Notes under the pieces: model-generated | Database searches by the model: none | What the model was told of the DNA's origin: nothing | Seen by the model: only the letters and a program-made list of their open reading frames with translations | Assembly (NCBI GenBank): GCA_964546835.1 | Contig: CAZJKW010000085.1 | Span: 1 to 9,034 of the forward strand | DNA: 9,034 nucleotides | Direction of reading: 5' to 3' | Source of the DNA: JAHCHL01 sp964546835 | GTDB lineage: Bacteria > Armatimonadota > Fimbriimonadia > Fimbriimonadales > ATM1 | Shown: positions 1 through 6,622 of the stretch, in pieces | How the letters are laid out: every line of letters starts with the position of its first letter | Numbering within the stretch: position 1 is the stretch's first letter | Position numbers and translations under genes: made by a program

Positions 1-1
1 A

Positions 2-247
2 AAAAAAATCCTTCAAAACACGAAAAACGTTTTGTCAATTGAATTATTGGCAGCCGCACAAGCCCTTGATTGTCGCAAATCAATGCAATCTGAAAGCCCC
101 GGCGAGGGAGTTGGCGCCGCTTGGAAAGCCATTCGCGAAATGAGCGCAACAATTTCGGATGATCGTTCACTCAGCGATGAAATACAGAATTTAGACTTCC
201 AAAAAATAATAAGTGCAACAGAAGCGGCAGTCGGAGCACTCAATTGA
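2..247 (+). CDS. hutH: Histidine ammonia-lyase (HutH), C-terminal fragment; 5' end lies outside the window
   Basis: HutH deaminates L-histidine to urocanate, the first step of histidine degradation to glutamate in the cytoplasm. Only the last 81 codons are here, and the frame is open through position 2, so the gene continues upstream. The visible part carries the family's C-terminal helix signature VLSIELLAAAQALDCR (residues about 10-25 of the fragment). It then has a variable stretch, an R-x-M...DDRSL segment and a D-E-I...L helix, as in the usual HutH tail. The MIO-forming Ala-Ser-Gly active site would lie upstream and cannot be checked. The TTG at 32 is an internal Leu codon, not a start. 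The stop TGA (245-247) overlaps the TTG start of hutG, so the two are probably co-translated. Family assignment rests on this tail plus the hutG neighbour. Confidence 0.88.
   Translation, partial: KKILQNTKNVLSIELLAAAQALDCRKSMQSESPGEGVGAAWKAIREMSATISDDRSLSDEIQNLDFQKIISATEAAVGALN
233..246 (+). promoter_or_regulatory. Shine-Dalgarno and TTG start of hutG inside the hutH 3' end
   Basis: GGAG (233-236) sits 7 nt before TTG (244-246), and the hutH TGA stop (245-247) shares two bases with that start. The next in-frame ATG is many codons further in (M10) with no comparable site. This decides the non-ATG start and implies termination-reinitiation coupling. Confidence 0.7.
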
Positions 248-1146
248 AATTCGAGCAAGCTCCCGATTTAATGTTCTCAAGGGGTGATTCAGACGACCCC
301 AGACTGGGCGAAAAAGCAAAACTGGTCAGCCCCGCCGAATTTTCTAAAGCAGATTGGGACTTTGCAGTTTTGGGTTTGCCCGATGAGCGTGGAATTCTGC
401 TCAACAAGGGTAGACCCGGTGCGTCAAAGGGTCCAAATGCTATTAGAAAATGGTTCTACCGATTGGTTCTGCCCGACCAAAATCCAAAAATCGGTGACTT
501 GGGCGACTTAAAAATGACAAGTGATTTATCCTATGACCACGATGAAGCAAGCCAAGCAATTGCTTTTGCATTAACCCATTCAAAAAAAGTCATCGTTCTG
601 GGAGGCGGACATGATTGGGGATATTCTCCAATCTCTGCTTTGCAAAAAGCAGGAACGGTTGGTTTTGTCAACCTCGATGCACATCTTGATGTCCGCCCGT
701 CACAAGTTCATCACTCAGGAACACCTTATTGGCGAGCCATCGAAAATGGAGTCAATGGCGAAAATGCAATTTGGATTGGAATTCAAAAGGCAGCCACTGC
801 GAGATTGCACATGGATTATGCAACAGGACACGGTGGCACAATACATTTTGCAGATGACCCAATCGAAACGGAACGAATAGAAAATCAAATTATTCAAATT
901 AATGAAACTGTGGATAATCTGGACCTCAGTTTGGACTTAGATGTTGTTTTGATGTCACAAGCACCGGGTGTGAGTGCACCACAATGTATTGGACTCCAAT
1001 CGGAACAAGTCTTACACTGGATTCGATTCGTTAAAAATTTAAGCAAAAATCGAACTTTTGGGATCTACGAATTATCTCCCGAAAATGATCAAAATGAAAT
1101 GACTGCGCGGCTTGCAGCACGATTTTTGTGGGAATACATTTCTTAA
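244..1146 (+). CDS. hutG: Formimidoylglutamase (HutG), ureohydrolase (arginase/agmatinase) family
   Basis: The likely reaction is N-formimidoyl-L-glutamate plus water to glutamate plus formamide, the last step of one branch of the Hut pathway. The 300-aa length is typical of the binuclear-manganese ureohydrolases. All six expected metal ligands are visible: H123 in GGGHDWGY, D145/H147/D149 in NLDAHLDVR, and D231/D233 in SLDLDVV. SGT at 158-160 and APGVSAP (240-246) match substrate-loop positions. YELSPENDQNEMTARLAA near the C-terminus is the family's closing helix. The start is TTG at 244, supported by GGAG at 233-236 with a 7-nt spacer and by the TTGA overlap with hutH. Family members also include agmatinase, arginase and guanidinobutyrase; the hutH neighbour favours HutG. 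Its stop codon interleaves with that of panB on the other strand. Confidence 0.9.
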   Translation: MKFEQAPDLMFSRGDSDDPRLGEKAKLVSPAEFSKADWDFAVLGLPDERGILLNKGRPGASKGPNAIRKWFYRLVLPDQNPKIGDLGDLKMTSDLSYDHDEASQAIAFALTHSKKVIVLGGGHDWGYSPISALQKAGTVGFVNLDAHLDVRPSQVHHSGTPYWRAIENGVNGENAIWIGIQKAATARLHMDYATGHGGTIHFADDPIETERIENQIIQINETVDNLDLSLDLDVVLMSQAPGVSAPQCIGLQSEQVLHWIRFVKNLSKNRTFGIYELSPENDQNEMTARLAARFLWEYIS

Positions 1147-1925
1147 AAAGAATTATCTTTTGTTGGAAAAACTGCAGATCTCACTTCTTGGGCGTATTGC
1201 TTGACGGCATCCAGTGCCAGATGCCTTCCTTCCATATATCGTTTTGAGTGTTTAAATGCCTCGCCGGGCCCAAATCCCAAAATGTCATGCCACACCTGCA
1301 CTTCGCCATCGCATTCAATCCCGGCTCCAATTCCAATCGTCGGAATCTTGCAATGCTTGGTAATTTTCTCTGCTACTACGGCGGGAATCATCTCAAGTAC
1401 GATTGAAAATGCGCCGGCTTCTGCGATTTCATTGGCTATATCCAGCAGTTTGTCCCCTTGTTCGCCGCGACCTTGAACACGAAATCCACCAAAAGAATTC
1501 ACCGACTGAGGAGTCATTCCAATATGCCCCATCACCGGAATACCCGCTTTTACAATTTCTGAAATAGCATTTAAATACGAACCTTCCAACTTCACGGCTT
1601 CCGCTCCGGATTTAATAAAAAGAATTGCGTTTTCAACGGCTTGCTGGCTTGATTTTTGATAACTACCAAAAGGCATATCAGCAACAACAAGAGCGTGTTT
1701 TACAGCACGCTTAACGGCTGAAACATGCATCAACATCTGTTCCATTGAAACCGGCAAAGTGTTTTCAAAACCGTGAATCACGTTGCCCGCAGAATCTCCA
1801 ACTAAAATCAAATCAACGCCGGCTTCATCCGCAATGGATGCGGTCGGAAAGTCATAAGCAGTTAAGCAAACAATCCGCTGTCCTTTCATTTGCTTTATCT
1901 TCGGAGCCGTTACTTTTTCAGACAT
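1143..1925 (-). CDS. panB: 3-methyl-2-oxobutanoate hydroxymethyltransferase (ketopantoate hydroxymethyltransferase, PanB)
   Basis: PanB transfers a hydroxymethyl group from 5,10-methylene-tetrahydrofolate to 2-oxoisovalerate to give ketopantoate, the first committed step of pantothenate/CoA synthesis. The 260-aa protein is normal in length. Expected residues are present in order (numbering from the ATG): D44 in LVGDSAGN and D83 in VADMPFGSY (metal), E114 in VKLEG (metal), HIGMTPQS at 134-141, catalytic-type E178 in VLEMIP, then GIGAG and HDILG. An in-frame TTG two codons earlier (1929-1931) has a better-spaced AGGA (5 nt versus 11 nt), so the start could be 1931. The gene is last in the minus-strand run and overlaps the upstream exonuclease gene by 8 nt. 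No panC or panD is in view. It uses a folate cofactor, and folK lies in the same gene run. Confidence 0.95.
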   Translation of the reverse strand: MSEKVTAPKIKQMKGQRIVCLTAYDFPTASIADEAGVDLILVGDSAGNVIHGFENTLPVSMEQMLMHVSAVKRAVKHALVVADMPFGSYQKSSQQAVENAILFIKSGAEAVKLEGSYLNAISEIVKAGIPVMGHIGMTPQSVNSFGGFRVQGRGEQGDKLLDIANEIAEAGAFSIVLEMIPAVVAEKITKHCKIPTIGIGAGIECDGEVQVWHDILGFGPGEAFKHSKRYMEGRHLALDAVKQYAQEVRSAVFPTKDNSF

Positions 1926-2667
1926 AGACAAAGGTTTCCTTTTTCAATTGTTCATATGCAAAATGCATAATCGTTTTCAAGTTAACAACATCTTCGCGGT
2001 TGTATTCAACTAACAAATCTAATGCTTTCTTTTCGCCTTGCAAAAATCTTCGCCACAAAAAAATTGCATCTCTTCCGGTCATCCCATCCGTGTCTTCTCC
2101 CCTCCAAATACCCAATTGTCTTTCAATTTTTTTAAGTCCCCCACGATAGCCGAGTCTTCTCATTGTGGGACAAAGATCAATGTGTAGATGATCAAATTTT
2201 TCATATGTATACAGTTTTTTTAGCATGGGAATGTCAAAACCGGTACCGAAAAAAGTCACAATGGCGTTGTAATTTCTCAAATACTCAGGAAACTCGTGTA
2301 AATCCTGACCTCTAATAAACGCTCGAAAATTATTTCCATCATAGGCACCAATCATGGTAATCGAACTCCCTGCCCAACCCCCATCGGTTTCAATATCCAA
2401 ATAAATCAAATTGCTTTCAAACTCTTTAAACATGCGCCAATGCTCTTTCGATGGTAGTTTTTTCAAAAAGTACTTTTGGTCCAACTCGACCAGTTTCTTC
2501 TGACTGTTCTTTATGACGCGGCTAACACTTTGCAATTCCAAAGCACCCAAATCCCAACTGTTTGGTTTGACCAAAAAATCATCCCAACACAAAGCGCCCT
2601 GGTTCCAGAGTCCCTTTTCAATGGAAGGGGTCATATGCGGAACGTGTAAAAAAGTATTCCTCAGCAA
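1918..2667 (-). CDS. YprB-type ribonuclease H-like (DEDDy 3'-5' exonuclease-like) protein
   Basis: This is a predicted metal-dependent nuclease of the RNase_H_2/YprB family; substrate and role are not established. From TTG at 2667 it is 249 aa. The N-terminus (LLRNTFLHVP...LWNQGALCWDDFL) matches the conserved 'NTF-H-P...W-x-DFL' opening of the family. This is why I start here, although no good Shine-Dalgarno is visible. The exonuclease core shows D91 and E93 in YLDIETDG, D145 in FGTGFDIPML, IDLCPTMRRLGYRGGLKKIE (163-182), and Y222...D226 in YNREDVVNL, which is a DEDDy set. An open frame runs on to 2880, but that extension lies almost wholly inside the upstream J-domain gene in another frame and has no family similarity. 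ATG 2634 is an alternative start that would lose the conserved opening. The gene begins 11 nt after the upstream stop. Confidence 0.82.
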   Translation of the reverse strand: MLRNTFLHVPHMTPSIEKGLWNQGALCWDDFLVKPNSWDLGALELQSVSRVIKNSQKKLVELDQKYFLKKLPSKEHWRMFKEFESNLIYLDIETDGGWAGSSITMIGAYDGNNFRAFIRGQDLHEFPEYLRNYNAIVTFFGTGFDIPMLKKLYTYEKFDHLHIDLCPTMRRLGYRGGLKKIERQLGIWRGEDTDGMTGRDAIFLWRRFLQGEKKALDLLVEYNREDVVNLKTIMHFAYEQLKKETFVYV

Positions 2668-2678
2668 TTTAGCTAAGG

Positions 2679-3755
2679 TTACCGAAAAGCATCGGCAACT
2701 GCCCAGCCGCAAAGCGCTCCCAAATAGACCACATTCCCTCCCCAAAGCAGAGTCTGCTGCCAAAGCACGGTCGGAGAAAGGTTCGACATTAATGCAAAGG
2801 ATAAGGTCATCAATGCAACTACGGTCAACAACCTCGACATTGAAAAGGTAAAGGAGTTTTGAAGCAATCCCAACATGCAATAAAGAAGTCCGCTCGCCCA
2901 GAAATTAACGATGGCTACCAATCCAAGCGCAGCGGCTGGACTCAGTTTTCCGGAACTTCCACGCGCAACGGACTCCCATCGGTCCACAGTTTGAGTAATT
3001 GAAAGTGCGGCTCCAAACACGACCCCACATATAAACATCATAACAATTAAGCCGACCGTCCAACTGCTAACCAATTGAAGATTTGGGAAAATCGGCGATT
3101 CACGTCCAATGGCAACATAACTCATCGCACCCGCACTCAATAATGAAGCAATCCATAAAGGAGAAGTGCTGACGCTCTTTTGTTCAACTTTTCCATATTT
3201 GTCAATTTCTCCAACTTGCCTAAAAATCTGCTCATACCGTCTTTGAAATGTCAGATTGTTGGGCTCAAACTGAACCGCATACGCGTAATGTTGCAGAGCG
3301 CCTTTTAGGTCGCCTCGCGTTCTTGAAATATCACCCAAAATCGCATGAGGCATTGCCATCTTGCTATCCATTCGCAAAACGGCATTGGCGACAATTTCCG
3401 CCCTTTCAAACTTGCCTTGTGCAAAAAGCCCTGCTGCCTCAGCAATTCTTGCAGAAATATCGGGAGAACGATTCGGCTTTACTTTTGTCGTCGGATTTTC
3501 AAAAGTGGGTTGGGCGGATTTCTGCGAACTTTGGCGACGTTGATATTCCAAAGCAACATCATAATTAGCCCTTCGTTCATTATCGGAAAGAACTTGATAC
3601 GCTTCACTGACTCGCATAAATACTTCGGTTGTTTTTGGGTCATCCGATGTATCAGGATGCAACTTAAGCGCAAGTTTTCGATAGGCCGCTTTGACTTCAT
3701 CTAAAGTCGCAGTTTCAACAATTCCCAAAATCTCGTAGTGAGATTTATGGTTCAT
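2679..3755 (-). CDS. J-domain protein with TPR-like region and polytopic membrane C-terminus
   Basis: This 358-aa protein has a DnaJ J domain at about 4-68, with the DnaK-stimulating HPD tripeptide at H33-P34-D35 and the helix IV pattern NYDVALEYQRR. There is no G/F region, zinc finger or C-terminal substrate domain, so it is not canonical DnaJ. Residues about 100-175 look like two TPR-type repeats (FAQGKFERAEIVANAVLRMD; GDLKGALQHYAYAVQFEPNN). Hydrophobic segments follow at about 199-217, 232-254, 273-297, 307-325 and 336-354, suggesting a multi-spanning membrane domain with the J domain in the cytoplasm. The likely role is recruiting DnaK to a membrane complex; the client is unknown. ATG at 3755 forms an ATGA overlap with the upstream GspF-like gene and has GGA 9 nt before it. 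Translational coupling to two GspF/PilC genes suggests, but does not prove, a link to that apparatus. Confidence 0.85.
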   Translation of the reverse strand: MNHKSHYEILGIVETATLDEVKAAYRKLALKLHPDTSDDPKTTEVFMRVSEAYQVLSDNERRANYDVALEYQRRQSSQKSAQPTFENPTTKVKPNRSPDISARIAEAAGLFAQGKFERAEIVANAVLRMDSKMAMPHAILGDISRTRGDLKGALQHYAYAVQFEPNNLTFQRRYEQIFRQVGEIDKYGKVEQKSVSTSPLWIASLLSAGAMSYVAIGRESPIFPNLQLVSSWTVGLIVMMFICGVVFGAALSITQTVDRWESVARGSSGKLSPAAALGLVAIVNFWASGLLYCMLGLLQNSFTFSMSRLLTVVALMTLSFALMSNLSPTVLWQQTLLWGGNVVYLGALCGWAVADAFR

Positions 3756-4957
3756 ATTTGCGTTTCCAAAGCATTAGAAAAATACCCTTGATAAAACGAA
3801 ATCAACATAAACAAAACTACAATTCCCAAAATCAACAGCAAGACAACCGGTAATACTTTTGTAACTTTATCAAATCTTACATCTGCTTCATCTTCATACT
3901 GTTCGGCAACGTTGATGAACATGGAGTCGAGATTTCCGGTATGTTCGCCGGTGTATGCCATGTCAAGCGCCATTCGAGAAAACACCTTGGTCCTTGCAAG
4001 CGATTCTGCAATGCTGCCACCGCTTTCTATCATTTGCTGTGCAGGCCGTATCTGTGTTCGCAAAAACTCATTTCCACAAGCATCGGCTGATAATGCAACG
4101 GTATTTCCAATCGGAATCCCGCCACCATACAGTGCAGCGAAAGCCCTTGAAAATTTCGCCATTGAAAGCATATGAATCGTAGTCCCCAAATATGGAATCT
4201 TTAACAAAAAAGAATCCCAGTTTCGTTTCCAATTCGGGTTTTCCAAACCCACGCGCAAAAAGAAAAATAAACCAACCAGAATCCCCGCAGATAAAAACAA
4301 GAACATCGGCGAGCTGAACACAGATTGGATGCCAATTATCGGTGCACCGGTGGAGCGAGCAACGCTCGCAACAACCAGATTAGTCAAAATCGGAATTGCG
4401 ATAACACAAAAAATAACTAACTTTGCATAAAACGTCCCGCGCTTTATTTTGTTTCTCAGTTCAATTTCATTTCTCAAATATTCACTAATTTGCAAGAGAG
4501 ACCGCTCCAAAACACCGCCCTCTTCGCCAACGCGAACCAAATTAGTCTGTAACCCTGAAAAAACTTCAGTGTATTTCTCCATAACTTCCGAAATTCGCTT
4601 CCCTTGTAAAACGTACTCCTTCATCTCACGAATAATCGAAGACATTTTCGAGTGACGCTCTTGGCTTCCAAGCGTATCGAGCGACTGAACAATCGGAACC
4701 CCGGAACGATAAAGCGAATAAAGCTGTGCAAAAAACCGCTGCAAAATTTCTAAAGGAATGCGGCCTAAAATCGGATCAATAACCTTTGATTCAAAAACCG
4801 TCTTTTCTTTCGCCTCAACTCCGGATTCTTGCAACGATTCAACGCGTAGCCCGACTCCTGCCAATTTGTCGCGCGCCTGCCCTTCCGAAACCGCTTCAAC
4901 AATACCGGTTGTTCGCGTTCCGGCCATATCAATTGCAGAATAAGTAAAAGTTTTCAT
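3752..4957 (-). CDS. GspF/PilC-family inner-membrane platform protein, paralogue 1
   Basis: Members of this family (T2SSF domain) form the inner-membrane platform of type II secretion, type IV pilus and competence machines, coupling the cytoplasmic ATPase to pilin assembly. The 401-aa protein has the usual layout. A small N-terminal domain comes first (MKTFTYSAIDMAGTRTTGIVEA). The first cytoplasmic T2SSF half (about 72-175) holds FFAQLYSLYRSGVPIVQSL and VRVGEEGGVLERSL. Membrane segments lie at about 176-200 and 217-236. The second T2SSF half (about 264-366) holds FSRAFAALYGGGIPIGNTV and AYTGEHTGNLDSM, and a last membrane segment lies at about 368-391. The paired 'GxP...G-E-x-G' features mark the internal duplication. 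ATG at 4957 makes an ATGA overlap with the upstream paralogue. No ATPase, prepilin peptidase or pilin gene is in the window, so T2SS, T4P and competence roles cannot be separated. Confidence 0.92.
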   Translation of the reverse strand: MKTFTYSAIDMAGTRTTGIVEAVSEGQARDKLAGVGLRVESLQESGVEAKEKTVFESKVIDPILGRIPLEILQRFFAQLYSLYRSGVPIVQSLDTLGSQERHSKMSSIIREMKEYVLQGKRISEVMEKYTEVFSGLQTNLVRVGEEGGVLERSLLQISEYLRNEIELRNKIKRGTFYAKLVIFCVIAIPILTNLVVASVARSTGAPIIGIQSVFSSPMFLFLSAGILVGLFFFLRVGLENPNWKRNWDSFLLKIPYLGTTIHMLSMAKFSRAFAALYGGGIPIGNTVALSADACGNEFLRTQIRPAQQMIESGGSIAESLARTKVFSRMALDMAYTGEHTGNLDSMFINVAEQYEDEADVRFDKVTKVLPVVLLLILGIVVLFMLISFYQGYFSNALETQI

Positions 4958-6141
4958 TCTTCCGGTCCGTTCACAAACTTGTCCGCTTCTTCAAACACTT
5001 TTCCATAATATTGAGACGCCAACCAAATTGCTATGAACCCCGAACCAACCAAAATAATCAAACACCCAATTTGATTCAATCCGGCTCGCGCTTTCATTTT
5101 CGAACTCTCAAACTCGTTGTCGGTTAGCACCAGCATTCGATCAAGCGTCCCGACAATATCTCCCGTTTGCTGCGCTGTTCTCAATAGTGCATCGTAATCT
5201 CTTGGAAATAATCCCGATTCCACAACTGCATCCGCAAGCGGCCGCTCGTGTCCCAAAATCGTCCCGGCGTTTCCTAATCGCAGGGTGTAATCTGCATTGG
5301 GAACACTTGCCGCCGCCAAAGACCATGCTTGACCCGGCGGCACTCCGCCTTTACTCAAATTTCTTAACGTCCAAAGAAAAGTTCTTAATGATTCGTTTCG
5401 CGCTCTTTTCCCAATTGAAAAAGGAATCTTCAAAATGAAGGCATGTCGTTTAACCGTGTTTTTGTGCGTTCCCATCGTTAGCCAAACGAACAAACAAACA
5501 ACAAACAAAACCGCCGCAATCGGCAAAACTGGAAACAACAAATATTGAAAATAAAATTGAAAAAATCCATATCCCGCATGAAACGCTTTCCAAAATGCAC
5601 TCATGACAGGAAACACCAAAATCACGGCAATTGCGCCCGAAATTCCAAGTCCTTTTATAATCCAAAACCATCGCTTAAATGCCGTTGATTCCGAATAATG
5701 CATGGACAAATATTCCAATGCTTCTGGCAAAAATCCTCCGTACTCGCCGGCGCGAACCATTCCAACCGCATTGTGAGGAAACAAGTCAATGAATTTCTCC
5801 ATGACATCGCTAATCCGTTTGCCCTCACCACTGGCCGCCGAAATTTCTAAACAAGCATCGCTTAACTCTTTCGAAGAAACTCGACCAGATAAAACCTTGA
5901 ACGCCTCAAATGGGTTTATTCCTGCACGAATCAGCGATGCCGCTTGAGAAAACAGAAGAAATCGCTGATTATCATTAATTGTCTTTGTTCGCCGATATCC
6001 GATATCTTTGACCGCAACTTGGACAGACCGAAATCCGCGACTCGACAAAATGCCTTGCGCCTCTTGCATCGTTTTCGCTTGAACCGTCCCGTCCAACGAT
6101 TTTCCGCTCGAATCAATCGCTGTGTATCGAAAGTATGCCAT
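4954..6141 (-). CDS. GspF/PilC-family inner-membrane platform protein, paralogue 2
   Basis: This is a second, clearly divergent member of the T2SSF family, 395 aa from ATG 6141. The N-terminal domain (MAYFRYTAIDSSGKSLDGTVQA) resembles paralogue 1. The first T2SSF half contains FSQAASLIRAGINPFEAF and VRAGEYGGFLPEAL. Membrane segments lie at about 160-182 and 200-224. The second half contains LRNLSKGGVPPGQAWSL and RTAQQTGDIVGTLDRM, and a last segment lies at about 355-378. The second half is more degenerate, with TAQQTGD in place of the usual G-E-x-G stretch. The start is ATG 6141 rather than TTG 6147: GGAGG (6151-6155) is 9 nt from the ATG but only 3 nt from the TTG. The 5' end overlaps the folK 3' end by 29 nt. 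Two side-by-side platform proteins suggest a hetero-oligomer or two parallel systems. Confidence 0.9.
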   Translation of the reverse strand: MAYFRYTAIDSSGKSLDGTVQAKTMQEAQGILSSRGFRSVQVAVKDIGYRRTKTINDNQRFLLFSQAASLIRAGINPFEAFKVLSGRVSSKELSDACLEISAASGEGKRISDVMEKFIDLFPHNAVGMVRAGEYGGFLPEALEYLSMHYSESTAFKRWFWIIKGLGISGAIAVILVFPVMSAFWKAFHAGYGFFQFYFQYLLFPVLPIAAVLFVVCLFVWLTMGTHKNTVKRHAFILKIPFSIGKRARNESLRTFLWTLRNLSKGGVPPGQAWSLAAASVPNADYTLRLGNAGTILGHERPLADAVVESGLFPRDYDALLRTAQQTGDIVGTLDRMLVLTDNEFESSKMKARAGLNQIGCLIILVGSGFIAIWLASQYYGKVFEEADKFVNGPEE

Positions 6142-6622
6142 CGGCAAACGCCTCCACTTTCTGTTTCAAAACATCCCCCCTTAACGACTCAACAACTAAC
6201 AAATTTGGGGCAATTTCCAAATCAGGACGCAATTCATTAAGCGGTTCCAAAACAAATCTTCTTTCCTTAATATTCGGATGAGGCAATTTTAATCGTTCAT
6301 TTTCAAACTCAATTTTTGGATAATAAGCCAACAGGTCAATGTCAATTTCGCGCGGACCAAATCGCTCTCTCGGTATTCGGCCAATTTCATCTTCAATCGC
6401 CTTAACTATTTCCAGCAATTCCATCGGCTCCAATTCCGTTCCTAATTCAACAACCGCGTTCAAAAAAGCAGGTTGATTTTCAACGTACATCGGTTCCGTT
6501 TGATAAACCTTTGAAATTCTTACAACGTCTCCCGCTCTCAAATCCAAGAAATTTGCCGCAGATTGCAGGTTCGCCAATCGGTCTCCCAAATTACTGCCTA
6601 ATCCCAAATATGCAAGATTCAT
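6113..6622 (-). CDS. folK: 2-amino-4-hydroxy-6-hydroxymethyldihydropteridine diphosphokinase (HPPK)
   Basis: FolK transfers pyrophosphate from ATP to 6-hydroxymethyl-7,8-dihydropterin in tetrahydrofolate synthesis. The 169-aa protein has the complete family signature: LGLGSNLGDR (6-15), YQTEPMYVENQPAFLNAVVEL (40-60), and RERFGPREIDIDLL (85-98) with the magnesium-binding pair D94 and D96. LPHPNIKERRFVLEPLNE follows at 113-130. ATG 6622 is chosen over ATG 6634 for three reasons: it forms the ATGA overlap with the upstream dipeptidase gene, GGA lies 7 nt before it, and MNLAYLGLGSN is the usual family opening. The C-terminal tail overlaps GspF paralogue 2 by 29 nt. No folB or folP is adjacent; panB at the end of the run uses a folate cofactor. 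Confidence 0.95.
   Translation of the reverse strand: MNLAYLGLGSNLGDRLANLQSAANFLDLRAGDVVRISKVYQTEPMYVENQPAFLNAVVELGTELEPMELLEIVKAIEDEIGRIPRERFGPREIDIDLLAYYPKIEFENERLKLPHPNIKERRFVLEPLNELRPDLEIAPNLLVVESLRGDVLKQKVEAFADGILSIHSD
6142..6155 (-). promoter_or_regulatory. Shine-Dalgarno (GGAGG) of GspF paralogue 2, embedded in folK
   Basis: CCTCC on the plus strand at 6151-6155 reads GGAGG on the minus strand, with a 9-nt spacer to ATG 6141. It is among the strongest ribosome-binding sites in the minus-strand run and decides the start. It lies within the folK coding sequence, so the 29-nt gene overlap looks functional rather than an annotation artefact. Confidence 0.7.

Noticed and set aside
2668..2880. 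N-terminal extension of the exonuclease frame up to an ATG at 2880
   Set aside because: It lies almost wholly inside the J-domain gene's membrane-coding region in another frame, has no family similarity, and the conserved protein begins at the TTG at 2667.
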